DNA from: Takakia lepidozioides
Lineage: Eukaryota; Streptophyta; Takakiopsida; Takakiales; Takakiaceae
Assembly (NCBI GenBank): GCA_030704615.1
Contig: CM060732.1
Coordinates: forward strand, 44,063,053-44,127,052
DNA length: 64,000 nucleotides
Direction of reading: 5' to 3'
Below the pieces are notes generated by a model. That model saw only the letters and a program-made list of their open reading frames with translations, searched no databases and had not been told where the DNA came from. Shown in pieces: positions 41,374 to 53,702 of this stretch. The stretch's first letter is position 1; each line of letters begins with the position of its first letter. Made by a program: the position numbers and the translations under genes.

Positions 41374-43938
41374 TCATGCAAGAGTGGGAAGGTCATTCCC
41401 TCGAATAAGCTTCTTCAAATACCGCTTTCTCTCATTAATCCGGCCTTTCAGACGAATTCTGGGCTTTATCTTCTCTTTCTCATCTAGCATCCATTGCAAA
41501 ATCTCTCTTTGCTGCTCATAAGAACCCACCAACTTGGTCTGTGCTGGTACCCAACTTTCAGAGGGTTTCTCAGGGATCACAGGGATCCCAGGGGCTGCAG
41601 GGATCGCATGAGTTCCAGGGTTTGCAGGGGCAACAACTGACAATGCTTCATGCTTGGCACTTTCCTCTTGTTGCGGTGCCTGAGCCTCCGATTGCTTATC
41701 AAGTGCTTTCTCTGATGCCTTGGGCTTTGCCTTTGTTCTGAACAACACATAACCTGACCACCAGATGAAATCAACAGTGTCATTGAAGAATTGGAGGCTA
41801 ATCTTTTGAGGGTTGTGTCCCTCAAATGAACTTTTGCACAGTTTGTAAGAATCCTCTTTTGTACGTAACACGGACAAGAGATAGAAACCTAAGGAGAGAC
41901 CCAAAAAACAACAAACCAGCCATGAAGGCAAAGCCATACCACAAACACATCGAAACAATAGGGATAGGATACAGACAATAATCAGGAAACATATGAGTAG
42001 ACCAAAGCATGTGCTTGCACTTCAACAAGGGGTTCAACAAGGAGCCGGTCACACAGTTCGTCGTGCTTTTTGGCTGCGAGACATCATGCCTTACGCACTG
42101 ATTCTTTTTTAGTCTACGGCAAAAAAAGTCTTATGAGTGCATTCTTCTCTAGTCTACCTTACCTTGGCACTAGACTGAAATTTAAACTCAGGGCAGGGAG
42201 CCTACCTTTGAACAATAAACAGATGCAGAGAGGAGGAAAGGAGAGGATTTATTGCCCAATGTGTGGGCAACCTGCAGGTAGTATCCATTTTCTGATCCAT
42301 TGTCCAGGGTAGTAACATTGTTCCTGCACCTCTGTTCACCAACTTTCAAAATCTGGATGCTCAGCCTAGCCCTGGCCCTGTTGGGGTCTAACTTCTGGGC
42401 AGCTCACACACAGCAGATTGATGCTTGTGTGAACGGCTTTCTAGAGGATATCTGGAAGCCCCAAAGCAATTGTTTATATCACAGTAAGTCACACTACTGG
42501 AGTTCGCCCCTCATAAAGTCAGTGTCTGTTCCCTACGTTTCCGTCCACAGTGGGTGCGGAGTCTATAGCCACAAGGCTACAGCAAAAAAATTCTTATGAG
42601 TAGATTCTTTTCTAGTCTTCAAAAGAACCTCTCTCATCCACAGCAGCACCCTACGGTTCCTACAGTGCCATGGCAGCACAAATATGAATACAAACTGGTG
42701 CCAGCCAGAGGACTGCATGCTGCTTGTTTTCTCTCCAAAGTGTGACTCAAAGCACAACCAAGGCCCCTCTGTCATCTATGTTTTTGGTAAAGTGCTGGGA
42801 TCGCCATCATGCTGTCTATCATGCAGTCAGTGTCAGCTGTTACTTCAACACCAGCTGCCATGTTGACAAATTCTTCTTCCATATGCACAGGATCAGCAAT
42901 CATCACGCTGAAATTCTCCTGATTGGTTAAGACTCCACCGCAAGTTCTCACGAATTTATTATCATTGGAGGTTTATAACTTTAGTTGTTCATCCTAGGCC
43001 AAAGTCACAAGCACGAGGAACGCATGGGACATATAGGTTCTGAGACTACAAACTTTAAATCAATAGAACCTGTCTGTGAAAGAATTGCTTCCAGCAAGTC
43101 AATTAACCCTATGCAACTGTTTGCAACTGTTTTCAGCAGTCATAATAGATTGAGATCCAGTGTTTAGGCTCTTATATTAGAAGCTCTTGGCAAAGCCCCT
43201 TTATAAATAGAGAAACAAGGTGCGACCATGCATTGTAAGGTTACATGGGGGCAGGGCCGTAGTGGAAAAATTGCTTGGGCGTTGTGGGTGTTATTAGGCA
43301 TTGAAAGGATAAGCAATATCAGAGTTTCCAAAACTTCCCTCGTAATTGTTCTCCTGACTTGAACTCAAAGGGTATGTCTTATAGCTAAGTTTGAAAGGGC
43401 AAGTACTGCTCTTGCCATAACTGGCAGACTTACATTTGAACTCTGGAGGCTACTTTCAAGGGAATACTCCGCACAAGTAGGTCACTGCCTCGGCAAAAAA
43501 GATTATGTAGAACTCAGATGGGATCAGATCACATTCTTGCAACCTGAAACCTAGCTGCCAGCACTTTTCATCTCCTGCTGGGCAGACCTAGACAGGTAGG
43601 TGAGATGTTTTTCAGCAGAAAACCGGTCAATGAAAGTATCAGTTGGACGAAAACACTTTAACAAAACAAAGACCAAACAGAAAGAAAACACCAGCAACAA
43701 TGCTATATCTTTCCAGCTGCAAAGCAACTAAGCATTTTGTGTACAAAGACAACCAGTCCTGAGAAATCTTACCACCGATTGCAAGATTGACAAGTAGTAG
43801 AGCCCCAAATGCTGTCCGGAACCGATACCAAAAAGGGTTTTTCTTGGCAAGGGGTGCTTCTGGCTGTTGCCGTGGAACTTCTGGAATGGGTCGCCTTTCC
43901 ACAGCCGCTGCCACACCTGCCAGTCCCATTTGTATCAT
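41374..43938 (-). CDS. Uncharacterised small membrane protein, two exons
   Basis: Exon 1 is 43938-43773 and exon 2 is 41888-41374, giving 226 residues. The donor (GGTG|GTAAG) and acceptor (TCCTTAG|GTTTC) join in matching phase. The junction completes one hydrophobic segment (FGALLLVNLAIGGFYLLSVL, about residues 45-64), good support for the model. The N-terminus is Pro-rich and followed by KKNPFWYRFRTAF. Then come a soluble stretch, a Pro/Ala-rich linker and a charged C-terminus (YEQQREILQWMLDEKEKIKP, then KKLIRGNDLPTL). The C-terminus is reminiscent of an uncharacterised plant single-pass membrane protein family ending in an EEKxxIKP ... LKxFIRxxxIP pattern, which I recall only by pattern. 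The 1.88-kb intron holds repeat R2 and an RVT zinc-finger-like relic. Function unknown. Confidence 0.65.
42178..42312 (+). pseudogene. Retroelement zinc-binding (zf-RVT-like) relic in intron
   Basis: The plus frame reads LKFKLRAGSLPLNNKQMQ, then CPMCGQPAGSIHFLIHCPG, the CxxC ... HxxxHC zinc-binding pattern at the end of non-LTR retrotransposon ORF2. It lies antisense within the membrane-protein intron. Only this domain is recognisable. Confidence 0.5.
42376..42625. repeat. Dispersed repeat family R2, copy 2 (in intron)
   Basis: Aligns with 12728-12925 over about 200 bp. Its tail (CTACAGCAAAAAAATTCTTA to about 42620) also resembles 42113-42160, so the copy may have short direct repeats about 470 bp apart. 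It lies in the membrane-protein intron, antisense to that gene. Confidence 0.65.
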
Positions 43939-45407
43939 TCATCACCATCTATCCAGACACAAAAATCATCAGACAAAATAACAACTCCTCAAGACAATCG
44001 TCAGACAATCTTGCCGAATCCATACACGGAATTGAACTTCTCGACAACTTCTCTTCCATACTCCACACAACACGGACAGCTACAGAGGAAGAAAAGAACT
44101 TTTACCCGCAGGTTGAAGGCCTTTCTTGGGCTTGCTCATAAACCGCCTGGGAGGCTTCCCTCCCTCACTCATGCTTGCCACAAACAAACCCCGGCCAAAT
44201 TCCACTACTCCAACAGCTCACCCAAATCGATTGACCTGCCACTACGAGATATGCAATCATCCAGGCCACGAAATTTCGGTGCCACACTCCGGAGCCTTGC
44301 AGGCTCTTGAATGCATCAATGCATGCTTGTTGTTAGGGTGCACCAGCATGATTCTTCTTCAATCTCTCCCTCAAAACTCCATTGTGGGTTTGTGCCGTGT
44401 TATGTATCTCTACCACAGTAAGGTTCTGCAACCACATTCATCACGTCTAAAATGTCTAGAGCATCAATTGTTTTCATCCAGAATGAGGAATCCTACCTTG
44501 GACCCATTTTGCGTCCATGGCTTCACTGTTACCCTTTTCCCCTTCGCAAAGCACTGCTGGTATTTTCCCTTCGTATCTTCGGTCAGGTTTTCGCATTTGT
44601 ATTTTAAGTTAGGGACAGTTCTCATGTCCCTTTTGGCCTTGCATGAGGTGCCAGCACACGCTGACATGGGATGATCTTTAAGTAGGGGAAGGGCCTCAGG
44701 GTTGGCCTTTCCACTTACAGGTAAGATATCCGCCCAGCCTGGCCAGAACCCTTACCCCGCGCAAGGAATCCACGCTAATATTCTGTATAGGGGAAGGGCA
44801 GCTGATGAGGCCATTTTCGTTGTTTACAAATGCGTGAACCAGGGCGTAGCCATGCTGGAATACGGCAGAAGGGCCAAGTCAGCCTCCCTTCACCAGTGTA
44901 AAAAAAACCAGGGCTCAAAAGTTAATATTGGGGCCTTGGAGATTTATCTTCACAGCACATGTGGTGAGGCTCAGATTTCTCAAGTTGAGCCTCCCGCGTC
45001 TGGCTATGGCGTTATAGTGTGGATTCCCCATAGCATGGGGTGCCCTAGGCTTCACAATATATAAGTGGTAGTTTGAGTTTTCTGGTATGATTTCATGTGT
45101 GAGTTTGTGAGCTTGTTAGGTCTCTGTCACTCGATAAAACTCGCTTGTGTCTTTTAGTGCGAGATAGGTGTCTTACTTAGCACTAGTGTTTTGTTTTTGT
45201 GTTTAAAGCTTCCTTGAGAGATGATGCTCGGATGAGTGGTGATATTGCTTCGGTGGAATGTGCAACAATATCTTTTCAAAGGGGATAGTACTTACTTGTA
45301 GCAAACAACGCAGTTGAATAGAAATGGAAAAACCTGTCTGAATGTAATTTTTTGTTGGAATATATTGAGTTGGCAGCATGAACTAGCACCAAGCCGCGTC
45401 AAGCTGA
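43939..45407. other. No recognisable gene
   Basis: Contains several mid-length frames, including a 120-codon one at 44702-45064, without family resemblance. The first part is presumably the promoter of the minus-strand membrane-protein gene. Confidence 0.4.
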
Positions 45408-45605
45408 ACAACGTATTTCAGGGGGGTGAGGAAACGGCCGTGGGGCAGATTTGCTGCCGAGATTCGTGATTCATGGAAGAAGACCTCGCTAGGCACTTTA
45501 TAAGACATAGCAGAGGAGGCCGCAAGGGCTTATGCTTCGGCCGCACGTGCCTTGAGAGGAGCTAAGGCCATCAATGATAAAGCCGGTGGGAGCCTAGTTA
45601 GATGA
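45408..45605 (+). pseudogene. AP2/ERF-domain transcription factor pseudogene
   Basis: The frame reads [29 protein letters not shown], a TAA stop at 45501-45503, then DIAEEAARAYASAARALRGA KAIN (split here). This is an almost complete ERF DNA-binding domain. The RGVR and [10 protein letters not shown] strands that contact the GCC box are kept. Two or three residues are missing where VWLGTFDTAEEAA is expected, and the stop replaces the phenylalanine/aspartate region. A TGA at 45405 precedes the domain, and no start or flanking region is recognisable. It is a dead domain-sized fragment. Confidence 0.82.
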
Positions 45606-45963
45606 TCATTAAGTTGAGGAGAGGCAGGAGCCCCTGAAGGTTGGGGGTGTAACTGACAAAACAAATTCAGAAGTGTTCGAAATAGCAGTTGTTGGCTGAT
45701 AACGAGAGACAATAAACGAGCCAAAGTTGGATATTCAAGTGTTGATTGCAAGGAAGGTATTTATGCTCTCTCCTGGTGGTCGCTAACCAACATGCCCCCG
45801 TGAAGTTTGTTATAGGAATGCATAAACCATGTCAATACGAAGCTGGCCAGATTATAAATGCATCACAAACCATGAACAGATTGGCTTTGGGATCTGTTAT
45901 GAGGTCATCAATTGCTTGGTTTTATTTTCGTGTGTATTACCATAGTGAACATCTGCTCACCGT

Positions 45964-46678
45964 TGTTGGGTTAAGATCGTCACAACAAGAACCAACACAG
46001 CTACGGTTCGTGAGCCTCGCCCTGTGAGCCTGTGAGCTAAGCTCACGCTTCGCCCACGAAGCATGATGAGCCCAGGCTCATGCTTCCCCACTAGAGCGCT
46101 TTGTAAGCGTGAGCGCAAGGTGGTGTTGCAAAAAAAAATGACCTATACCCGAGTTCAGGCGGAAGAAGATCTAATACTACAGAAAATCAAATAATTATCT
46201 GTTCTTTCTTGCACCAACGATAAGGGGCAAAACCACGATCGTTGACAATCGTTTTGCTCTTTCTTGCCAAATGATGAGGGGCAAAACCACAATTGTTTAG
46301 GATCGTTATTTTCTCTCTCTCTTTATTTGTTTGCTTTTTCTTGCAATCACTGAGTGGTCAGCGTTGTCATTATGGTTCTTTTAGGTCAATTCATGGAGGG
46401 GGGACACTCCTTAGTACCATCCACATTCTAGAGCAGGACTTCAGTCCCGCAAAATATCCGTTGTAAACATTGTATGTTGATTCCCAGGGTGGGACCAGAT
46501 ATCAAGAAATCAAGAATGGCACTTATGACTATTTCTCATAATATGCACATGTCCATGGGAATAGATGTCTGTTCGCGGGAAAATGTGGGCCCGAGAACAT
46601 CACGTGCAGGAACGTGATCCAGCTGCCTAGGCTCATAGGCTCACGGGGCCAAGCTAACGTTCTAGCATTCCCCCAACA
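45964..46678. repeat. Possible LTR-like or foldback element (TGTTGGG...CCCAACA)
   Basis: The ends TGTTGGG and CCCAACA are perfect 7-bp inverses. Just inside both ends lie inverted GTGAGCC / TGAGCC-rich stretches. The middle holds a doubled about 62-bp unit (GGGGCAAAACCACrAT..., 46212 and 46272). No target duplication is visible. A solo LTR or an inverted-repeat element are both possible. Confidence 0.3.
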
Positions 46679-46689
46679 AGAACGGACAA

Positions 46690-48289
46690 GGGGTGCTATT
46701 AGTGGCGGTGGTTGTCACTTCATTCGATTTAATCTACGAGATGGCTGGGCTAGGACTGCCCGTATGATCAAATGACGATCAGCTTTACTGATTAATGGGA
46801 CATAACGGGGTTGTTGTTCTAAGCAGCTAGTGAAAGGCAGTGAACAACTCGTCAACTAAAAAACGGCATGACATGTTGGATTTTTACTTTGCGTGCTTAA
46901 TGAGACGAAGAGAAGTGGACAGCCGGTCTCCACACACGCATGTTAAACGTTGTGACAGCCCGTGTGCCTCATACGTACGGAATGTCTTTGTTGGTCTCTA
47001 ATTGAAGTGCTAAAATTTGATGTGAAGTACTAGCCCTCGCTTCAATTTGATAAATGTCATCATAAGTTGTGTTTGCTTCGACAAGCGTCTTTCTATTTTA
47101 TATACATGAATCTATTATAAAGTTCATTGATATGTACTTCTAGCGTATTAATAGATCTATATTATTAATTGCACAAAAATCGACCAAAAAATACAAATTA
47201 AATATTAGAAGGTTTTGCGTGATCATCAGCTAGTAGAAACATGCTCACCACAAAATCAAAATAATCTTTAGAAATGTTGTAACGATTTATATTGAATATA
47301 TAAAGAAACAATAAAACCAAAAATAACATTATTCTATCTACATATCAATAAATAAAGTAGTTTTGAGTTTATTTTATTTTATTCTGGTTTAGGTGATTTG
47401 GGCAGCTTCAAAACAAAGATGACAATGCACGAGGAGGTTTCCCTACTGTAAGCCTTCGCAGCCTTATTGGTGGTTATTTTTTTCCCCTTCTGCAATGAAT
47501 CTGTGAGCCTCCATCCTTACTTCACTATACATATATAGCGGCTGCTTATGATTGAAAATATATATATATTGGAAGTGACTTGGGTTTTGTATATTTTTCT
47601 TTGTTTGCCATTCGGATAGCTTAAGGAAAATGATGATGATGTGACATTATGGCACCTTATTCTAGCTCTACACTAAAACTAATCTCCGACTTTTCGGTCG
47701 TCACTAGAATTATCTCAACATGATTTCGTGAACATTTTAAAAATAGTACTAATGATACTATGGTGGAAAATCACCTAAAAACTTATCCAAGTATTTCATG
47801 TAGATTTTTTGAACATTATCTCCAAGTCAAGGCATTCATTAATTGTTCGTTAGGATGGAATTTTTCTCTTTTTTTGGGATCAAATAATGAGTATTTATAG
47901 ATGTCAGAGGCACAGTATCAATATAAAATATGATGATTGCGTTGGGCCGAGGAGCTCCGCGATGTCAGAGAGCTCCAAGCGGCCTCATGTGTGGCCCTAG
48001 CCTTGGCATTCCTTCATTCTCTCTCTCTCTCTCTAGCGTGATCTCTCTCCTCTCTGACTTGTTGTTGGCATCTTCCTTTTCTGGCTTGGCTGTTTTCCTT
48101 CCTTCCATGCTTTCTATGTGGAGTAGTTATCTTTTCTTCATCAACTTCTTTGAGACTTTGATGAACGGCAGCTGATGTGATTTCTTTCTTCATCTTTCCC
48201 TCAGATTCTCTGATGAGCAATTGCCTTTGGGTCTTCTCTTCATCTCCCATTGCTCGTTCATTCGATCCCCCCCCATGTGTGATTAGAGC
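46690..48289. other. AT-rich DNA without recognisable gene
   Basis: Low-GC sequence with only short frames. The last 350 bases, including a CT run at about 48018-48034, may be the 5' leader of the LINE relic that follows. Confidence 0.4.
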
Positions 48290-50880
48290 TCCGCTCTAGT
48301 GGCAACTCTTCAAGACTTTTTTTCCTATCGGCGCTCCCCGCTGGGAATCCTTGATGCTCCTCTTCGATCATTGTGCTACTCGGTGGAAGTGTGTTTCTCT
48401 GCATTTTTTTATTCTGACATCTTGATGAGGTTGTCCCCTCCTTCTCCCGCCCAGGGTTTAATGATGCCCCCTCACCCTTCCCCTGCCTCCTGCTAATTAT
48501 GTCAGGCTCCTCCTTCTTTCTCCCAGTTTGAAGAGCTCTCTAATTTTGTTTTTCCAGTCTTGGGTCTGATCCCTTGGCCTCCTTCGTCTCTGCTATACAT
48601 CACAATAAAAGGGATAACAGGAGGGACCCACAATACAAGCATGGTGGCTCTTCTAGGAGAAATGTTCACGCTGGTCAGGGTCTTCTGAGTAATAGACCGT
48701 CGGCTTCCTCTGCACCACCGCTTGACTCAGTTCAGATGTGGATTGAGAATGCGGGCATTGTTTGACGAGAACCAGCCGATTTTCACTCTCGACATGAACC
48801 TGATCAAGGAACACTCTCTACTACTCAAAGAAACGGGTATTTTGATCCACTTCCCGGGATGAGCTCGGGATAGATATTGGGTTAGCCGCTGGACCCTTGA
48901 GCATCTGGGAGCTGGAGGTGGCCTAACGTAACATTTTTGCATCCCTCTGGGCCGTGGCTTTTACTCCATAATGTTCATTTTGGCTGAGCACGCTAAAAAG
49001 GCTCTCAACTTTAACACTTCAAAATCTCGCTACAGAGTTAACATCTTTCCCTGGTCCCCAGAATGGGGGCATAAGGGAGGTATTACTTGCAAGCCAAGGA
49101 TTATTGTTTTTTTTTTTTTGTCGGATAACTATCTCAAGTCGCTCCCCAAAATTGCTGCCTACTTTGGTGCTTTTGTTGGCTCAATTCTTCTGAATGACCA
49201 CGATTTCGCGGACCCTCAAAGTGTGGATGACGATGGGGGCCTTTCGACGGATACATGGACAGTGGAATCCCTCGGATTGTGGTTCTCATGCCAGATGCAG
49301 CAACGATCCTTAAGACCATCAAGCTCCCATCCTTTGCCAGAACTGTCACGAGATGGTCATGTTAAAGCTGATTGCCCTGACATTGCAGATAAGATTCCTG
49401 AGGTTCCCCTTTCAAGAATTCCTTCTAACGTTAATGCTCATGGTCGATCAGATATGTAGGTGGCGGCCTCACCTTTGGTAAGGAAAAGAGTGTAGTCCTC
49501 CCCCTTTGAGCAACCCCCGGCCAAGAGATTTAGGGATGCCATACATTACTGGATCCCCGTCGGTAAGCCCTCGAGTCTTTCTTCTTCCTACAAAATTTCC
49601 CATCACCACAGCTCAGAGTGCTTCTACACCAACGGCCTTTAGGTTGGGAGATGATGCTCCTGAAAGCCTGACGACTTTTTGTCTCTCCCATCTTAAATCC
49701 TATTTGAATCTTGTTCTCACTGAGAAGGTGCTGACAGCTGACTTTTTTTATGCTGAGATTTGCATTACTCCCATTATTTTTTGCTTCCCTGATGGTAAAC
49801 CTTCTATTCTCCTAACTGGAAACACGTCATTTCTAAGTTCTTGGATCATGGATCTTGATATGAGATTGCTTAAGCCCTCCCATGAGCTTAACCTGATCAT
49901 CGTTTAAAGTGACCAAGATTTTCACATCTCACCTTCCTCTCTTCACTCTCTCTACGGAGACTGCCATGTATTTTGGTGCTTTTCTCTCTGCAGATTCCTC
50001 TGCTGCATCCTCCTTTGCCATTTAGGTGCTACCTGTTATGAGGCTCTCTGACTTTAGAATTATGCAAGATGTAGGCTTCGGGTCGATGAACTGGATTTCT
50101 GAAGAATTTTTTCCTGTGGGGATTGGCCTAGCTTCGAACTACAATTGGCTGTCATGGGTTTACTTCGTTGGGCGCAAGCTGGTTTTAGCAGCGGAAAAAC
50201 GAAGTGTTATGCTTCTTCCTTGGAGCGTCATTATTCCAACGATGGCCTGATGGTGGTTAACATCCAGGAGGTGAAAAATGGGTGAAAAATGGGTGAAAAT
50301 TGAATCAGTTAATCTGAATCCAATGGACCTCTCCACTCCAGCTCCCCGGGGTGCAGCCAAGGGAGGCGAGCTCAACTCCTCGCTGAATTTGATAGCTCAT
50401 AGGGGAGGGGAGCTGCAATCCGCTCAAGACAATTAGACTCGAGGATTTCCTGGAACAACGACATCCCAGCTAGAAAAAGAAAATCCAAGATTCAACTCTC
50501 ATTTGGCAATTCTAGCAAGCAATAGTTTTGCTCTTTCCCTCTTCCTCTCAGTCTTGTTGCTTCCATAATCTTGGTGCTTTGGTTGGACTGCTTTTCTTTC
50601 ATGCTGCGATCTTTTCTTCTCTTCAGACTTAGCCTACTCCGGGTCTTTCTTGTCAGACCCCCGTTTGTTTGCTTTTCTCTCTGGTTACAATCTTTCTCAA
50701 TGCAGACTTGGTTCTTGGTTCTTGGTTCTCGAAGCAGTGTCTTCCTGGGTTAGCCTCCACGGCACCCTCCAAAGGTTTTTTTTCCCTCTTTGTCTATATT
50801 TGGATATTTTTGTCCCCTTTAATTTATATACAAGGGCCTCGATACGTTACCTTAAAAATAAGAATTAAAAAATCAATATA
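48290..50880 (+). mobile_element. LINE relic with ORF1 (DUF4283-like) and 3' end
   Basis: The longest frame, 48971-49459, reads AEHAKKALNFNTSKSRYRVN, FPWSPEWG, YLKSLPKIAAYFGAF and later LSRDGHVKADCPD. This order matches the nucleic-acid-binding ORF1 of plant LINEs (DUF4283 region with PF/W and G(L/K)P motifs, then a CCHC knuckle), but the first cysteines of the knuckle are lost. Flanking frames (48299-48496, 48574-48765, 49506-49907) continue in similar style with stops. No reverse transcriptase is visible, and the end at about 50830-50880 is A-rich after TATACAAGGGCC, so the body is deleted. Confidence 0.5.
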
Positions 50881-50897
50881 TTAAGTAAGGTAGTTTG

Positions 50898-51095
50898 TTT
50901 TGGTTGGTTTTGTTTTGCCGTTGAGATCTCCAAGACCGGAAGGCCTCCGCCCGTGCTCTTAATATTGCTGGAATGCCCTCAATGAGTTGGGGTGCTGGTT
51001 TCATAAATTTTTGGACCTACAGTGGGGGAGATATTAAATTTTAAGTATTTTTTGTTGCTGGAAATTCATGAAAAATAGCAAATTGTGTTTTTTCT
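50898..51095 (+). repeat. Dispersed repeat family R1, copy B
   Basis: Aligns with copy A along its length (GACCGGAAGGCCTCC, CCTCAATGAGTTGGGG, ATTTTTGGACC, GTTGCTGGAAATTCATG). The plastid insertion begins within about 15 bases of its last alignable position, so the plastid DNA appears to have entered this repeat. Confidence 0.65.
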
Positions 51096-51104
51096 GAAAT
51101 ATTG

Positions 51105-51812
51105 GGAGAAGCTTCTGAAGCAACTCGATTAGCTACTGCACCAGGTGCATTCCCCCGAGGGTGTCCCGAAGTTCCTCCACCGAACTGTAATACAAAATCA
51201 TCTCCAGAAATTTCGGTCGAAGCGGGCATATGCCGAACATGAATACCTCCCGAAGCTACAGGTAAAACACCTGGCGAAGAGACCCAGTCCTGAGTGAAAT
51301 AAATACCATGACTTCGATATTTTTCGATGTAATCATCACGAAGTGGATCAACGAACCCTGGAGTTACTTGACGTTCCCCTTCAAGTTTACCTACCACGGT
51401 ACCAGAGTGGATATGATCTCCACCGGACAGACGTAATGCTTTGGCTAATACACGGAAGTGCATACCATGATTTTTTTGTCGGTCGATAACTGCGTGCGTT
51501 GCGCGGTGAATGTGAAGGAGTGGACCATTGTCTCGGCGATAATGAGCTAAACTAGTATTTGTAGTAAAACCTCCTGTCGAATAGTCATGCGTGGCGATAG
51601 GCACTCCCAATTCTCTAGCAAATTCCGCCATTTTCATCGTGTCTTCACATGTACCTGCAGTAGCATTCGAGTAATGCCCCTTGATCTCGCCTGCTTCGGC
51701 TTGAGATTTATAAATAGCTTCTGCTACGAATAAGGAACGATCTCTCCATCGCGTGAAAGGTTGGGAATTTACGTTTTCATCATCTTTAGTAAAATCAAGT
51801 CCACCACGCTCA
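51105..51812 (-). pseudogene. rbcL: rbcL internal fragment (Rubisco large subunit)
   Basis: About 236 codons of the Rubisco large subunit from [14 protein letters not shown] through [41 protein letters not shown] to [15 protein letters not shown]. The lid and barrel elements (K in the DFTKDDE loop, [15 protein letters not shown]) are recognisable. The frame is open throughout. Many positions carry the codon expected before C-to-U editing: Thr for Met in IATHDY, Ser for Leu in YSTGGF, Arg for Trp in HVRHMP, Ser for Phe in TEISGDD, Pro for Leu in GPLLHIH. Both ends are cut, at repeat R1 (left) and at psaB (right). Assumed non-expressed. Confidence 0.92.
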
Positions 51813-52920
<1,108 letters not shown>

Positions 52921-53465
52921 CCACTTCTCCGACCCTTCCTGCCAACCGAAGTGGACAGCTAATGCGTTCCACTTCTCGAATCAGGTTCTATGGTCAGTCT
53001 GTGACCCCTGGGTGCCTTCGGCACCCCTGGGGCGATCTCGTAGTTCCTACGGGGTGGAGACGATGGGGTCGGTCCATGGCTTTTCGTTCCTTTTGTCACA
53101 TCGTGCTTGAAGGGTTGAAGAGAGATAGTGCATCGAGCTGTTCGCAAGGGCCAACTCGATCCTCTTTCCCAGGGATTCTAGATGAGGTAACCCTAGGAGA
53201 GCTGCCGACTCCAACTATCGCCCATGTACGATCCATACTAGATCTACTACCCATCCTACCTCCTCTACGCTTTCGACAGCCCATCTTTGTCTCAGTAAAG
53301 TTTTTCAGTGGCATGTTCCAGTCCTCTTCCCCATTCCTGGGAGAAAGTTAGCCACCGGTTTAGGTAAAAGATACTATCATTACCGCCTAGACAATTAGGC
53401 ATCCGACCCGTAAGTGCAACGACCCAATTGTAAGGGCGGCGCTCTACCAACTGAGCTATATCCCT
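52921..53465 (-). tRNA. trnA: trnA 5' exon with most of its group II intron (partial)
   Basis: The minus strand starts GGGATATAGCTCAGTTGG at 53464 and continues through the anticodon arm into the conserved plastid trnA(UGC) intron, whose landmarks are all present (GGTAATGATAGTATC, GACAAAGATGGGCTGTC, GAACTACGAGATCGCCCCA). The intron is cut at about 52921 by chlB. The anticodon triplet reads TAC where TGC is expected, a G-to-A change consistent with decay. There is no 3' exon, so it is non-functional. Confidence 0.85.
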
Positions 53466-53534
53466 GTACCCGAGCCAAGTGAAGCATGCATGAACAAATC
53501 AGATGTTTTTTTTTGGGATTTCCCTTGGTGCAGC

Positions 53535-53569
53535 TGGGCTATCCTGGACTTGAACCAGAGACCTCGCCC
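53535..53569 (-). tRNA. trnI: trnI-GAU 3' exon (partial)
   Basis: The minus strand reads GGGCGAGGTCTCTGGTTCAA then GTCCAGGATAGCCCA, the 3' exon of plastid trnI(GAU) including the T arm. It precedes trnA as in the rRNA operon of the plastid inverted repeat. About 50 bases of the trnI intron end remain before the join to the trnT region. Confidence 0.85.
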
Positions 53570-53630
53570 GTGAAGTAAATTCTCGCACCTACGATATTAT
53601 CGATATTATCCAATTGGAAGAGAATTCATT

Positions 53631-53702
53631 GCCCCTTTAACTCAGTGGTAGAGTAACGCCATGGTAAGGCGTAAGTCATCGGTTCAAATCCGATAAAGGG
53701 CT
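53631..53702 (+). tRNA. trnT: Plastid tRNA-Thr (GGU)
   Basis: A complete 72-nt cloverleaf: acceptor GCCCCTT pairs with AAAGGGC, the anticodon loop is CATGGTAAG (anticodon GGU), and the T arm is ATCGGTTCAAATCCGAT. It stands upstream of psbD as in most land-plant plastomes. Inside the insertion it is a nuclear copy. Confidence 0.93.
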
